Shown one piece after another: positions 17,122 to 29,000 of a stretch of 61,449 nt of DNA (position 1 is the stretch's first letter; every line of letters begins with the position of its first letter). The translations under genes and the position numbers were made by a program. The stretch is from an uncultured Pseudoflavonifractor sp. (GTDB taxonomy: Bacteria > Bacillota > Clostridia > Oscillospirales > Oscillospiraceae). Under the pieces are notes generated by a model. It worked only from the letters and a program-made list of their open reading frames with translations, made no database searches and was not told the DNA's origin. The stretch lies in assembly GCF_944387805.1 (NCBI RefSeq), contig NZ_CALXGI010000014.1, positions 1 through 61,449 of the forward strand, given 5' to 3'.

Positions 17122-17430
17122 GACCGTAACCTCCCTATGTATGATTTTGATATGGTACCCTCTCACAGTTCCGCAGCCCCTTAACTGCAAGTCTGCCGCC
17201 GGGCGGCTTACCCTTTCCTGCGGAACGGTCCAGAAGTTCTGTGGAGCGTCAAGGTTCCCCTCCCGTTTTCATCCAGCTCATTGGGCCCCCCTTTTCTTCC
17301 CTCTATCTAATTAGACGCGCTTCCCGGACATCTGCAACAGGGATTTTGCTTTTACTTATCAGCATTTTCACTCTGGATAGCTGTCCTGCTTTTCCCCGGT
17401 TCCTCTATGTGATGTCCTGCTATAAGCTGA
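17122..17430. other. Intergenic stretch without recognisable gene
   Basis: About 310 bases between the SLH gene start and the spoVT terminator. No frame has a ribosome site plus sensible protein. It should hold the SLH gene promoter on the minus strand, but I could not identify convincing boxes. Confidence 0.5.
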
Positions 17431-17470
17431 AAAAAGGGACATGGACCCCCACCGGGGTTCATGTCCCTTT
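17431..17470 (-). terminator. spoVT terminator
   Basis: AAAGGGACATG (17433-17443) pairs with CATGTCCCTTT (17460-17470), with further GG/CC pairing inside the loop. On the minus strand it is followed by a T run, immediately after the spoVT stop at 17476. Confidence 0.88.
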
Positions 17471-17475
17471 CTGCT

Positions 17476-18018
17476 TCAGGACTCCATATGCCGTCCCAGG
17501 AAGCCTGCAATGGTCTGAGCCAGCTTGTAGTCGGTCTCGCCGGTGGTCATCTCCGGGTCCGTGGAGGCGAAGAGCACACAGCCCAGCACGTCTCCTTCAG
17601 ACAGAATCGGCGCAGCGGTGGAAATAAAGTATTTTTCGTTCTCCTCGCTGACCAGAAGCGGAGTCTCACCCTGATGGTACTGGTAGATTTGCCGCCCCTC
17701 CATCAGCTGCTCCAGGTCCTGGGAGATGCGCTTTTCCGCCAGCTCCCGGCGGGCAGTACCCGCCACAGCGATGCAGCTGTCCCGGTCGGTGATGACCGAG
17801 ATCGCGCCGGTCGTCTTGTTTAGCGTCTCGCACATCTGGCCGGCAAAGTCGCCCAGCCCGCCCATCAGGGAGTATTTCTTAAAGATGACCCCGCCGTCCT
17901 TGTCGGTGTAGATCTCCAGGGGGTCGCCCTCGCGGATTCGCATGGTCCGGCGGATTTCCTTGGGAATCACGACCCGGCCCAAGTCGTCAATGCGTCTTAC
18001 GATGCCTGTGGCCTTCAT
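17476..18018 (-). CDS. spoVT: Stage V sporulation protein T (AbrB-family regulator)
   Basis: 180 residues, close to the 178 of Bacillus SpoVT. An N-terminal AbrB swapped-hairpin DNA-binding domain (residues 1-50, MKATGIVRRIDDLGRVVIPK, then GDPLEIYT) is followed by a GAF-like domain (about 55-178, ISVITDRDSCIAVAG ... AAPILSEGDVLGCVLF). SpoVT is made in the forespore under SigG and tunes the late forespore regulon, which affects coat, cortex and germination behaviour. GGAGG precedes the ATG. It is a single gene with its own terminator. The full-length GAF domain distinguishes it from short AbrB proteins. Confidence 0.93.
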   Translation of the reverse strand: MKATGIVRRIDDLGRVVIPKEIRRTMRIREGDPLEIYTDKDGGVIFKKYSLMGGLGDFAGQMCETLNKTTGAISVITDRDSCIAVAGTARRELAEKRISQDLEQLMEGRQIYQYHQGETPLLVSEENEKYFISTAAPILSEGDVLGCVLFASTDPEMTTGETDYKLAQTIAGFLGRHMES

Positions 18019-18237
18019 AAATAGGATTCCTCCTGCGGTCTTATTTTTCTAAACAGCCCTATTATTTGCAGGTTTCTTTTCCCTATGCGAAGGTGTCCCT
18101 GGTTTCATTTGGCAGTGCAGCGGTGTTTCTCCGGAAAATGCAAGGTGCGCGAAAGGTCTCGAAACGTTAGACGGAAAAGAATGAAAAAGCGCGCCATTCT
18201 TTTTCCTTCCGCAAAAATTGCTAAGACAAGCAAAATC

Positions 18238-18264
18238 GCGCCCGGGAACCAGATTCCCGGGCGC
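18238..18264 (-). terminator. Terminator after the PfkB gene
   Basis: Stem GCGCCCGGGAA / TTCCCGGGCGC with a 5-base loop, followed on the minus strand by GATTTTGC. It ends the long 18.3-35.6 kb minus-strand gene series. Confidence 0.75.
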
Positions 18265-18277
18265 AATTCTGTTCCAG

Positions 18278-19240
18278 TTACTTTCTCAGCCTACTTTCTA
18301 CCTCTGCCAGTGTGGGCATGGCAGGAATGGCGCCCCGGCGGCCGATGCACAGGCTGGCGGCCATGTTGGCAAATCGGGCAAACTCTGCCGCCTTTTCCAA
18401 TGTCATCTCCTGGGGAGAGAGCCCGCTGCCTGCTGTCTGAGCCAGGAAGGCGCCCCAGAATGCGTCGCCCGCACCTGTAGTATCTGCCACCCATTCGACA
18501 GGGCAGCCGGGTACAACCTTCATTCCATCCCGGGCTGCGATCAGCGCTCCTTCCGCGCCCAAGGTCACCGCCACACAGCAGGCGCCCTGCTCCAGCAGGG
18601 TCTGTGCGGCCTCTTCAGGGCTATTGTGACTGGTGAGCAGTTCCGTCTCCTCGTCAGAGATTTTGATGTAGTCCGCCAGGGGCGTCAGACTCCGCATCTG
18701 GAGGCGGGCATTTTCCTCATTCCTCCAGAGAGAAGCGCGGTAGTTGGGGTCATAGGCCACAGCGCCGCCCCGGCTTCTGACCTGCTTCACTGCCCAGAGG
18801 GTGGCGCTTCTGGCGGGCTCGTCGGTGAGGGAGAGAGAGCCTACGTGGAGGATGCCGCAGTGTTCTAACACGTTCTTGGATACCTCCTCCCGCCGCAGGC
18901 AGGTGTCGGCCCCCGGCTTGCGGGCAAAGCTGAAGCTCCGCTCTCCGCTGTCGTCCAGCGCCACAAAGGCCAGAGTAGTAAAGACGGACGGGTCCAGCAC
19001 CATGCCGGACACATCCACCCCTTCCCCTGCCAGAGTATCCCGCAGGAAGCGGCCGTGCATATCGTCGCCCACCTTGCCCAGAAAGGCCGCCCGGCCGCCC
19101 AGCCGGCTTACCGCGCAGGCCACATTGGCGGGCGCGCCGCCTGGATTCTGCTCGAAAAGACGCCCGCCGCCGTCTGAGACGCCGTAATCGGTAAAGTCAA
19201 TCAGCGCCTCACCCAGCACCGCCACATCATACCGCTTCAT
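18278..19240 (-). CDS. PfkB-family sugar kinase (fructokinase-like)
   Basis: 320 residues of ribokinase fold. The N-terminal PfkB signature is GGAPANVACAVSRLGG (about residues 34-49), and the C-terminal signature with catalytic Asp is DTTGAGDAFWGAFLA (about residues 255-270). It phosphorylates a sugar with ATP; overall pattern and length resemble ScrK-type fructokinases. It begins 3 bases after the isomerase stop, with AAAGGAG inside the isomerase end, so the two are coupled. With a mannose/lyxose isomerase upstream, D-fructose from D-mannose (to fructose-6-phosphate) or D-xylulose from D-lyxose are the natural candidates. Substrate is inferred from context. Confidence 0.9.
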   Translation of the reverse strand: MKRYDVAVLGEALIDFTDYGVSDGGGRLFEQNPGGAPANVACAVSRLGGRAAFLGKVGDDMHGRFLRDTLAGEGVDVSGMVLDPSVFTTLAFVALDDSGERSFSFARKPGADTCLRREEVSKNVLEHCGILHVGSLSLTDEPARSATLWAVKQVRSRGGAVAYDPNYRASLWRNEENARLQMRSLTPLADYIKISDEETELLTSHNSPEEAAQTLLEQGACCVAVTLGAEGALIAARDGMKVVPGCPVEWVADTTGAGDAFWGAFLAQTAGSGLSPQEMTLEKAAEFARFANMAASLCIGRRGAIPAMPTLAEVESRLRK

Positions 19241-19243
19241 GGC

Positions 19244-19930
19244 TCAGCGCTCCTTTGCCGCGGGGTACTCGTTGCAGAGCAGATAGAGAGGCTTCTCATC
19301 CTCCTCAATGGTGGGAAAACGGCCCTGTGTCTCATAAAACCGGTTGTCCACATTGTCGTCGTTTGTCATGGACACCTCACCGATGAGCACCGGGCCGTGG
19401 CCCCGCTCCGCCCAGAAGGCGTGGTACTGCCGCTGAGGCAGGGTGATGCTCATGCCGGGAGTCAGGCGGAGCACCGTGGCGGCAGGCACCGTCTTTTCCA
19501 CGCCGTCCAGGTGAACCGTGACCGGCGTATCGGCCAGCGCCTCATCCTCAGTGGAATTCCAGACCTGGACCATCAGATTTCCGCCGCCCCGATTGATAAT
19601 GTCCTCCATCTTGCTCCAGTGGAAGTGGTTGGGGGAGAGCTGATCCTCCTGTGAGATGAGCAGCTTCTCAGCGTAAGGCTTCCTGTACTTGCTGTTGTGG
19701 AGGTTTCCGTTGCGAATGGTGAAGAGCGCCAGGCCGATTTCACGGAACTTCCCGTGACCGTAGTCCGTAATATCCCAGCCCAGCATATTGTCCCGTATCT
19801 CGTCGCACTCGTGTCCAGCCCGAGCCCAGTCCTCCGGGCTCCAGTAGGCCCAGGGCGGCAGCTGGAAGTTCATCTTCCGGCAGAACTCCACCGCGTCCCG
19901 CAGGACCGCGTTGATCTCCGATCGCTTCAT
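19244..19930 (-). CDS. D-lyxose/D-mannose ketol-isomerase (cupin)
   Basis: 228 residues, the normal length of D-lyxose isomerases (EC 5.3.1.15 family). The cupin metal site is visible as HFHWSKMEDI (two His and Glu, about residues 102-111) with a later His in QYHAFW (about residue 170). Family members convert D-lyxose to D-xylulose and often D-mannose to D-fructose, using Mn2+. AAGGAG precedes the ATG. It lies 83 bases downstream of the giant SLH enzyme, separated by a strong U-less hairpin, and 3 bases upstream of the sugar kinase. It gives the best clue to the sugar handled by the locus. Confidence 0.88.
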   Translation of the reverse strand: MKRSEINAVLRDAVEFCRKMNFQLPPWAYWSPEDWARAGHECDEIRDNMLGWDITDYGHGKFREIGLALFTIRNGNLHNSKYRKPYAEKLLISQEDQLSPNHFHWSKMEDIINRGGGNLMVQVWNSTEDEALADTPVTVHLDGVEKTVPAATVLRLTPGMSITLPQRQYHAFWAERGHGPVLIGEVSMTNDDNVDNRFYETQGRFPTIEEDEKPLYLLCNEYPAAKER

Positions 19931-19964
19931 AATGCATACGCTCCTTATCTCTTATGTTGCGGCA

Positions 19965-19998
19965 TTCCGGCGGCAGGACAGTCAGCCTGCCGCCGGAA
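19965..19998 (-). other. Intercistronic hairpin without U-tract
   Basis: A 13-bp perfect stem (TTCCGGCGGCAGG / CCTGCCGCCGGAA) with an 8-base loop lies between the giant gene and the isomerase gene. No T run follows on the minus strand. It may be a processing or stabilising element that lets the downstream pair be expressed differently. Confidence 0.6.
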
Positions 19999-20013
19999 CC
20001 GGAAAATTTCCGT

Positions 20014-23000
20014 TCAGCCCACCAGGGCCTTGATATAATTCTGTACAATCAGGACGAGCTGTCCCCGGTTGACGGCTCTGCCCGGATTCTCGGCAGCGCT
20101 CACACCCTTGGCGGCGCACCACCGGAGGGCCGCTTCCCGCTCAGTCTCGTTCTCATTCTCAGGCTTTACAACGCCTAGTGTTTCCGCGTACCGGTAAAGC
20201 ATAACGGCAGTCTGCTCCCACGTCAAAGCCATATCAGGCGCAAACCGTCCGCCGCCCACGCCGTTGGTCACCCCGGCGCCCTGACACCAGGCCACGGCGT
20301 CAGCATACCAGGCATCAGCCTCCACGTCTGCAAAGCTGGAGGCCGCCTCCGGCTGCTTCCTTCCATCCAGCCGGTAGAGCACAGTCACCAGGGTGGCGCG
20401 GTCCACGGGCAGGCTGGGCGAGAAGTTTCCGTCTCCGGTGCCGGAGAAGATGCCCTGCGCGGCCAGCTGTTCCGCAGCCGCCCTGATCTCCCCGTCGGAA
20501 ATATCCGTAAAGGCGGCTGTACGCACTTCAAACCGGACAACGGCGGAGCGCTCCACCCAGAGACGGGCGCGGCCATTTTCGATGTATGCGATAGGAAGCA
20601 CAGTCTCGGTGCCGTCCTCACTGACCCGGATTGCCACGTTGCCGTTTCCTGCGGGCACCTCAACGATGGTGCCATTCATGCCCTCAGGAACTGTAATCCG
20701 GCTCTGGGAATCGCCCTCCTTGGTGACTATGGTCTTTGCAGTTACACCGTCGAGTCGGGTCAGTGTCTCGGTAATATCCCCGGTAAGCAGATTCTTCTGA
20801 GTAACTACCTTGCTGCCGTCCGGCAGGGTCTCTACCTTAGTAGTAAGCCCAGGCTGGACAATCTCGGGCGTCTCAGCCGCAGGTGCGGTGGCATGGACAA
20901 TATTGGCGTGGAGCCGCTTACCGCCCTCGTAGAACATGTGCCAGCGGCCCTCGTCATCCTGAATGAAGCAGGGTGCTCCGGCCCGGCCATAGTCGGGATA
21001 GGCGCTCTCATCATCCGGGTTGTCGGGGTCGGCAGAGTCCTTGGAGTCGTAGAACACGCCCCATTCGATGCACTCGTTCAGGCTCTCGCCCACCTCAAAG
21101 GCGTACATGTTGCCGGAGGAGGCGTGGCAGATGACGAAGTAGCGCTCCTCACCGTTCACCTCCCAGGGCATGAACCAGGGACCGGAGAAATTCCCCTGGT
21201 ACTCGTCGTTCATAGTGGGGTCCAACAGGGGCTCCTGGACCACAGTCCAGTCTGTGCCGTTGTCGGAATAGGCCCAGCAGATGTCCCGGTTCTTGTCACT
21301 GAAGCCGCCGGTGGGGCTGATCATCAGCAGCATGATATACTTGTTGCCCAGCTCCGGGATGGTGTGCTCAAAGACACGGGCATAGCTGGCCTCACCGCCG
21401 TCGCTGCGGAAATCTGTGGCTCTGAGGCACTCGCCGCCGTACTCCCAGTGGATCAGATCGTCAGAAAGCGCATAGCGGGTGACGGGATTTTCCCCATGGA
21501 AGTACATGATGTAGCAGTCCTTCTCCTCCAGCCACATGACGTAGGGAGAGGACACGTGGGAGACGCTGTAGTAGGGGTCCCACATGTTGCCCACCACCGG
21601 GTTGCCCTTGTACTCCACCCAGGGGCCGTCCAGGGAATTGGACGCCGCCACGCAGTTGCCGGCAGGGGCGTCGTGGGGAGCGTAGAACAGGTAGTAGCGG
21701 TAGTCGCCCAGCTCGTTGCTCACCGGGTGTTCCTTGGTATCCACAATGGTGGGGAAGTTGAATTCCTGGGTGGGATTATAGATGTAGTCCTCCATCTCAA
21801 TGGTATAGCCCTGAGCAGTGAACTGCGGGAATACGGGCGCGGCGCGGTCGGCCTCCACGGTGTAGGCGCCGGAATAGCGCACCCGGCCGTTGGCCTCGGC
21901 CTTTACATAATAGGTTGTGGCGTCCAGTCCGCTGGGGATGGTAATCTGAGCCCGGGCAGTATTGTCCGTAAAGCTGGCCTCCACGGCGTCTACGCCCTCC
22001 ACAGTCTGATAGTACTTGTTCACCAGCGTGAGCGTTACCGTCTCGTTGTCGTCAAAGCCGGTTCCGGTGACGGTCACGTCCAGGAGACTGCTCTCAGTCT
22101 CCTTCTGGCTCTCTTCCGAAAGCGTCACCCTGGTGACACGGGCGGGGGATACGCCTTCGGGCAGGACCTCGCCGGTGCCCAGGCGGACATGCTTCACGTC
22201 CAGGTTGCAGCGGCCGCCGTTGTCCGCGCCCAGGCGGATCAGATCGCCGCCCTTGTAGGTATTGAGGGGCACGTTCTCAAAGGCCAGCTGGTCGTCCACA
22301 TAGAGGTCGAAGACATACGCGCCCTCGTCCAGGCGGACCACCATGCTGAAGGTGTGCCATACCGTGGTGTCCAGCGGCATGGTAAAGCGGCTGTTCCCTG
22401 CGGTGGTGGTGCTGACAAAGCCGTCCTTGCCGTAGCCCAGGAAGATGGAGGCAATCTTGCCATTGGTGTCGTTGGCGTCCATGCCCATGCGCACGGCAAT
22501 TTCATTGGCCTGCTCGTCCACCATGCCGGCCACCCTGGCCTCTACCTGGAGGGTGAAGCCGTCTCTGGGCAGGGCCAGAGTTGTGGGAGACACCACCCAG
22601 TGATAGAGCTTCTGGCTGCCGGTGCCGCTCTCATTGGGCTTGCTGATGTTGACATACTCATTCTGCTGGTTGATGCTGCCCGTCTTTGTGGAGGAGCGCC
22701 AGCCATCCGCGGTCCAGTCGGGCGCCATGGCGTGGTCCATCAGATCCCACTTGAGCATCTCGTCTCCGCTGATGAGAATGTCGGAGGTGGTGTTCTCCAG
22801 AGGCAGCTGCAGTTCGGTGTTGTCCTTGGCGATGTTGCTGTGCTCGGGGTTGAGGCCGTAGAGATACCGGACGCGGCCGCTGCCGGAGATGGCCCGTGCC
22901 AGGGTCAGGCGGATGGTGTCGCTGTCCTTCCGCACGGCAGAGGTGATCTCCACCTCGTTCATGCCGTCCAGGACGGTGAAGCCGGTGATCTGTCCCTCTG

Positions 23001-26000
23001 TTACGATGCCGCTGCCGCCCCGGTGGGCAATCTTCACGTCCACCACGGAGCGGTTTCCGTCCGCATACTCCGCGCCGGTGATATAGGGGCCGCGGTAGTA
23101 GTCGGACTGGCCGTAGTAGTACAGGATGCTGTTGGCCACCCGGCGGCCGATCTCGTCCAGTCCGGGCTGTGTGTAGTGGGCGGTGTCCTTGCGGGCGAAC
23201 TCCATCTCCGTGGCCGCCAGGAAGAAGTTCTTCCCGTCGTCCAGGTCGTGCTGCGCATTCCGGATGGCGGTGTAGGCCGCATCATTGGAGATGTTCTCGT
23301 CGTGGGTGCCAATCTGGCAGATAAACATGGGGATGCTCTCATCACCCAGATCGGTGCGGAAGCGCTGAAGCAGGGTCTTCATGTCCTGCTCGTAGGTCTC
23401 CTCGGCGATCATCAGGCGTCCGTCGGTCTCGCCCTGGTTCCACACCATCAGCTCCACGCCGCCCGCGGCCTTGGCGCGGGTCAGCGCCTTGCCGTACAGC
23501 GTGGTGGTGTCGCCGGGATTTTCAGTGTTGTAATACATCCAGTAGCGGGTTTCCGCGTGGCCCACGTTGGGGGCGTGGAGACCGGAGCCCGAGTCGGCCG
23601 CCGGGATGAAGCCCACGGGGATATCCAGCTCCTCCACCAGGCTGTTGCCCAGAGCGGGAACAAGGGAGCCGCCTGCGCCGTCATAGGGGTCCACCAGGTG
23701 GGTCCACTGTCCGGAGCGGGTATAGTTGGCCACCAGATCGTCGGCCTCGGTGCGGGGCTTGTCCTGGGCCTGGCCCACCATGTTGGACTGGCCGATGCAC
23801 AGGATGTTGATGCCAACGCCCCACTTGTGGGCGCCCGCGGTCTGCTCGAGCACCTGGCCGTCAGCGCCGCTGGCCCGGACCTCCAGGCGGTACCAGCCGC
23901 CCTGGGGAACGGTCAGGCTGCCGGACCAGGTCCCGGCGGACAGGTCGCAGGTCATCTCGGTCCAGTCCACCACAGCGGCGGCGCCGTCGTCGGCGTCATA
24001 GGCCATAACCCGGGCCTCCACCTTCTCCGCGCCCTCGGCGGTCACAGTGCCGTTGACCGTGATGACCGCATTCTTGTTCTCCGCGTCTCTCTGGACCACC
24101 TGGTGGTCGCCGAAGTCCTCCACAGTCAGGTCCTCGGAGGGTTCAGGCGCTCCATTCACAGCCCGGACAATCACGTCGTCAAAGCTGGCGGCCGTATTGT
24201 AGGTTGCAAGGCCGATTTTGCCGGAGGCATGCGTGTCATCCACAGTTTCCAGCTCCTTTACGCCGTTGACATACAGCGCGATATTCTCGCCGGAGAAGGT
24301 CATCTTCAGGGTATAGGTCTGTTCCAGCTCCATGGTGTATTCCTTCTGGGCCAGAATGGTGCTGTTGCTGCCGTTGATCCGCCGGTCGATCATCAGCCTG
24401 CCGCCGTTGTAAGCGCCGATATAGCGGTTCTGGGTGCCGTCCGCCCGGCCGCTCACCATCACGGCAATGCTCTTGCTGGTCTCGGTGGGCGTCACCTTGA
24501 CTTCCACCTCATAATTGCTCCAGGACGCGTCGCCGGCAAAGGTCATGGCGCCGCCGGAAGCGGCGCTCTGGACATACGCGCCGTCAGACACGGCCCAGGT
24601 TCCGCTGTCCACTTCCCAGCCGTCGGCGTTTCCGTCGTTGAAATCGTCCTGGAAGATAACATCTTCCTGATCGCCGCCGCTCAGCTTCCGGCAGACAATC
24701 ATGGAGGCGTCCTCCTCGTTCTTTGCCTTGTTGGAGCGGGCCGTGTAGTAGAAGTACAGGCTGTCTCCCTCCTGCAGGAAGCAGGCGTCGGCGGCGCGGC
24801 CACGGTCGGGCTCGCCGTCCGTGGAGTCATAGAGCCGTCCCTGCCGGCTCGCGGTGGAGAAATCCCCGCTGAGCAGGGAGTAGCCCAGGTTGCCGTTGGA
24901 ATTGTGGTAGACCACATAGGGCTCGCCGTCTCTGATCATCAGCCGGGGAGAGGCGATGTTCCCCTTGTCACCGGAATCGGGATACTGGAGCACCTTACCG
25001 GAGTCGGTCCAGTTCAGTCCGTCGTCGGACACGGCGTAGAAAATCTGCTTTCCGTTGGTATAGGTGCCGTCCTCGGAGCGGTAGCCGTTGCCGGTGTAGA
25101 ACATCACATATTTGTTGTCCTGTCCCTCAACGGTGTACGCATAGACGCTCTGCTGGTAGGCCTGGGTGCCCGCGGGGGCATCAGACCCCTCAAAGACGGT
25201 CTGCATGTTGGTGAAGCTGATTCCGTCGGTGGACTCCGCCACACCGATGGCGGTAGCGCCCATGCTGTAATACATCAGCATCCGCTGGTTCTCGCTGTCC
25301 CACACAGGCCAGGGCGCGTTGACGCTGCTCTCCACGCCGAGAGACTGGGCGGTCATCACGGGAGTACCGTTTTTATATACGGTCCAGGGGCCCTCGGGTG
25401 CGGGAGCGGTAGCCAGAGCGATGCTTCTGGTGCCGCCGCTCTCATCGTTGTAGCTGAAATAGAGGTAGTAATTGTTAATCGGGTCGGCCAGAACGCCCTT
25501 CGCCTTAAAGATGGCGGGCAGTTCCAGGTTGAGGGCGGTCTTGTTGGGGGTCATCTGGTTGGTGATGATGACCTCCTTGGGCAGGGCCTCCTTCTCCTTG
25601 ACGGTGATCCCGATTTTATCGCTGACAGCCTTGGAGCCGTCCTGTGCGGTCACCTCCACCCAGATGGTGGCCTCGCCCGCGCTTACGGCGGTGAGCACGC
25701 CGTCCTCATAGGTGACGCAGTCCGGGTTGGCTCCGCCCACATGGTAGGTGTAGGTGAGGCCCTCGGTCACCTTGTCGTTGCTCTTGTTGAACACCCGCAG
25801 CTCCGGCTCAGCGGTCGCGCCCACAGTGAGGGTTTCGCTGTCCAGCGTCAGACCGGCCCGGGCCAGCTGCTCCTCCTCGCCGGGCCGCACCTCCACGGCG
25901 TGGACAATGTTGGTGTTCAGGCGCTTGCCCGCCTCATAGTACATATGCCAGCGGCCCTCGTCGTCCTGGATGAAGAAGGGTGCGCCGGCCCGGCCATAGT

Positions 26001-29000
26001 CGGGATAGGCGTCGGGGTTGGCGTCATCCACGTTGCGGACGCCCTGAGAGTTGTAGACCTCGCCCCATTCAATGCACTGGTCCAGGCTCTCCCCTACCTC
26101 GAAGGCGTAGATCTCGCCGGAGGAGGCGTGGCAGATGACGAAATACCGTCCGTCCCACTCCATGAACCAGGGGCCGGAGAAGTTGTTCTTATACTCGGGA
26201 CCCAGCTCGTCCGGATTGAGCAGCGGCTCCTGGACAGGGGTCCAGTTGATGCCGTCCTCAGAGTGCGCCCAATAGATATTGCGGTGCATGTTGTTGCCGC
26301 TGCCGGTGATCATCAGCAGCATGATGTACTTGTTGCCCAGGCCGGGTACCTCGTGCTCAAAGACGCGGGCATAGCTGGCCTCGCTGAAGCCGCTGCCGGT
26401 CTTGGAAAAGTCGTTGGCTTTGAGAAGTTCTCCTCCGTAGGTCCAGTGGAGCAGGTCGTCGGAGGTTGCATATCGGGTCACAGGGTTCTCGCCGTGGAAA
26501 TACATGACGTAGCATCCCTGCTCCTCAATCCACATGACGTGGGGGGAGGAGACGTGGGAGACGTTATAGTAGGGGTCCCACTTGTTGGATACCACCGGGT
26601 TGCCCTCATACTCCACCCAGGGGCCGTCCAGGGAGTTAGACGCCGCCACGCAGTTGCCCGCAGGAGCGTCGTGGGGGGCGTAGAACAGATAATAGCGGTA
26701 ATCGCCCAGCTCATTGCTTACCGGGTGGTCCTTGGTGTCCACAATGGTGGGGAAGTTAAACTCCTCGGTGGGGTTGTACTGATAGTCCGTCATCTCAATC
26801 GTATAGCCCACAGCCGCGAAAGTGGGGAAGTCAGGGGCCGACAGACTGCTGGTCACTTGATATACATCAGATCTGGCCTTACTTCCCGCCGCCTCGGCCT
26901 CCACATAGTAGCTGCCCAAAGGGACTGTGTCGGGGATGGTTAATTCAACCTGAGCCTGGTTGTCCACAAACATGCCGCTGGCGCTTACTCCCTCTACCGC
27001 TGTACCACTGGCAGTCATCAGTGTTACAGTGACCTCGGTGTCATTCTCCAGATTCTCGCCGGTAACAGTAACTGTCACCTGCTGTTCTGTATTCTCCACC
27101 TGACTCTCAGGCGAGACGAGCACGGAAGTCAATCCTGCCTCTGGGTACTCAGGGCCATCATAACCACCGAGGGATTCGCTCAGGTCGCCCTCGCCTACGC
27201 GCACAGCCAGTACGTCCATGTCGCAGCGGCCTTTATTATCCGCACCCAGACGAATCAGGTTGCCTCCGCTCATCTTCTGAGCGGAGACATTCTCCAGCAC
27301 CAATTCACCATCCACATATACGTCATACCTCTGTGCAATGGGATCAATCACCATGGCATAATTATGCCATGAGGTGGTGTCCAGTGCTTTGGCGCTGTCA
27401 AAACTGGTCTGGTTTGTGACGGCGCCATCTGCCCCGTATTTCAGGAAGATTGGGTAGTACTTTCCGGTCCCGTTGATCCGGACGGCGAATTCATTTGTCC
27501 GCCCTCCATCCACTGCGCTGGCGAGTCGGATAGTTGCCTCCACAGTAAATACCTTATCCGCAGGCAGGGCCGGTGCAGCCGTCAACCAGGTATAGGCGTC
27601 TCCGGTGGCGGTATTGCTCTTGTCATTTCCTTTTTCAATGTTGACGTAGCCAGCCTTCTGCATCACTGATCCTCCGCCCGGCGTATTCACTACATTGAAA
27701 TTACCATCGTAGGGCGCTGTGCCGGCATTGAACAGATTCCACAGGCTGGACTGCTCCTGCACCGTAATATTGACCTTGGTGCTGACGGCTGTGCTACCAT
27801 CAGCTTTGGAGATCTCTACCCAAGCAGAGGCAGTACCCATGCCCACAGCAGTAAGTATACCGTCTTCATAAGAAAGTACCCGACTGTCGCTGACATGGTA
27901 GGTCAGGTTTAATCCTTCCGCGTCTGTAGGCACCTTGTTGTTGCCTTTGTCAAAAATACGCAGCACAGGCTCTACCTTATCGCCGGTCTGGAGGACCGCA
28001 CCGTCCAGTTCCAGGCTGGCCCGGGCCAATTGACTCTCCTCGCCTTTTTTTACCTCTACAGCGTGAACGATATTGGCATGGAGACGTTTACCGCCCTCGT
28101 AAAACATATGCCAGTTCCCATTGTCATCCTGTACGAAGCAGGGCGCTCCGGCACGGCCATAGTCAGGGTAGGTGTCTGGATTGAGATCATCCGTATTCCT
28201 TATACCCTGGGAGTCATAGAACAGTCCCCACTCTATACACTCGTCCAGTTTCTCTCCCACCTCAAAGGCATACATATTGCCGTCAGAGGCATGGCAAATG
28301 ACAAAATATCTGGTCTCTCCCCCCGACTCCCAAGGTATGAACCAGGGACCGGACAGGTTGGGACCATAGAGGTCTGCGTTGATGTCGGGATCAACAAGCG
28401 GCTCTTTCACTGCGGTCCAATTGATTCCATCGCTGGAATACGCCCATCCAATGTGGCTGTTGTAGCTGTTATTCGCTCCGTTGTGCGTAACCATCATCAG
28501 CATGATATACTTGTTATTCAGCCCGGGCACCGTATATTCGAAGACACGGGCATAGCTGGCCTGCTGATAGGTCTCCTCTTCTGTGGAGAAAGCATCGGCC
28601 TCTATACACACGCCGCCATAGGTCCAGTTCAGGAGGTCTGCAGAGGTGGCGTACCGTGTGATATTATTAGGCCCGTGGTAATACATGACATAGCAGTTTT
28701 GCTCGTCAATCCATGTAACATGAGGAGAAGAAACATGGGAGACATCATAATAGGAATCCCACTTGTTGGATACCACTGGATTCTCTGCATACTCCACCCA
28801 AGGTCCGTTCAGAGAGTTGGATACTGCCACACAATTCCCCGCCGGATCGTCATGAGGCGCGTAGAACAGATAGTAGCGGTAATCGCCCAGCTTGTTGCTT
28901 ACCGGGTGGTCCTTGGTGTCCACGATGGTGGGAAAGTTGAACTCTTCGGTGGGATTATACTGGTAGTTCTCCATTTCAATCGTATAGCCCGCTGCAGAAA

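Noticed and set aside
20893..26943. 2,016-codon open frame on the plus strand
   Set aside because: Antisense to the giant SLH enzyme, with no ribosome site and a Val/Gly/His/Ala-rich shadow composition. It arises from the strong GC bias at third positions.
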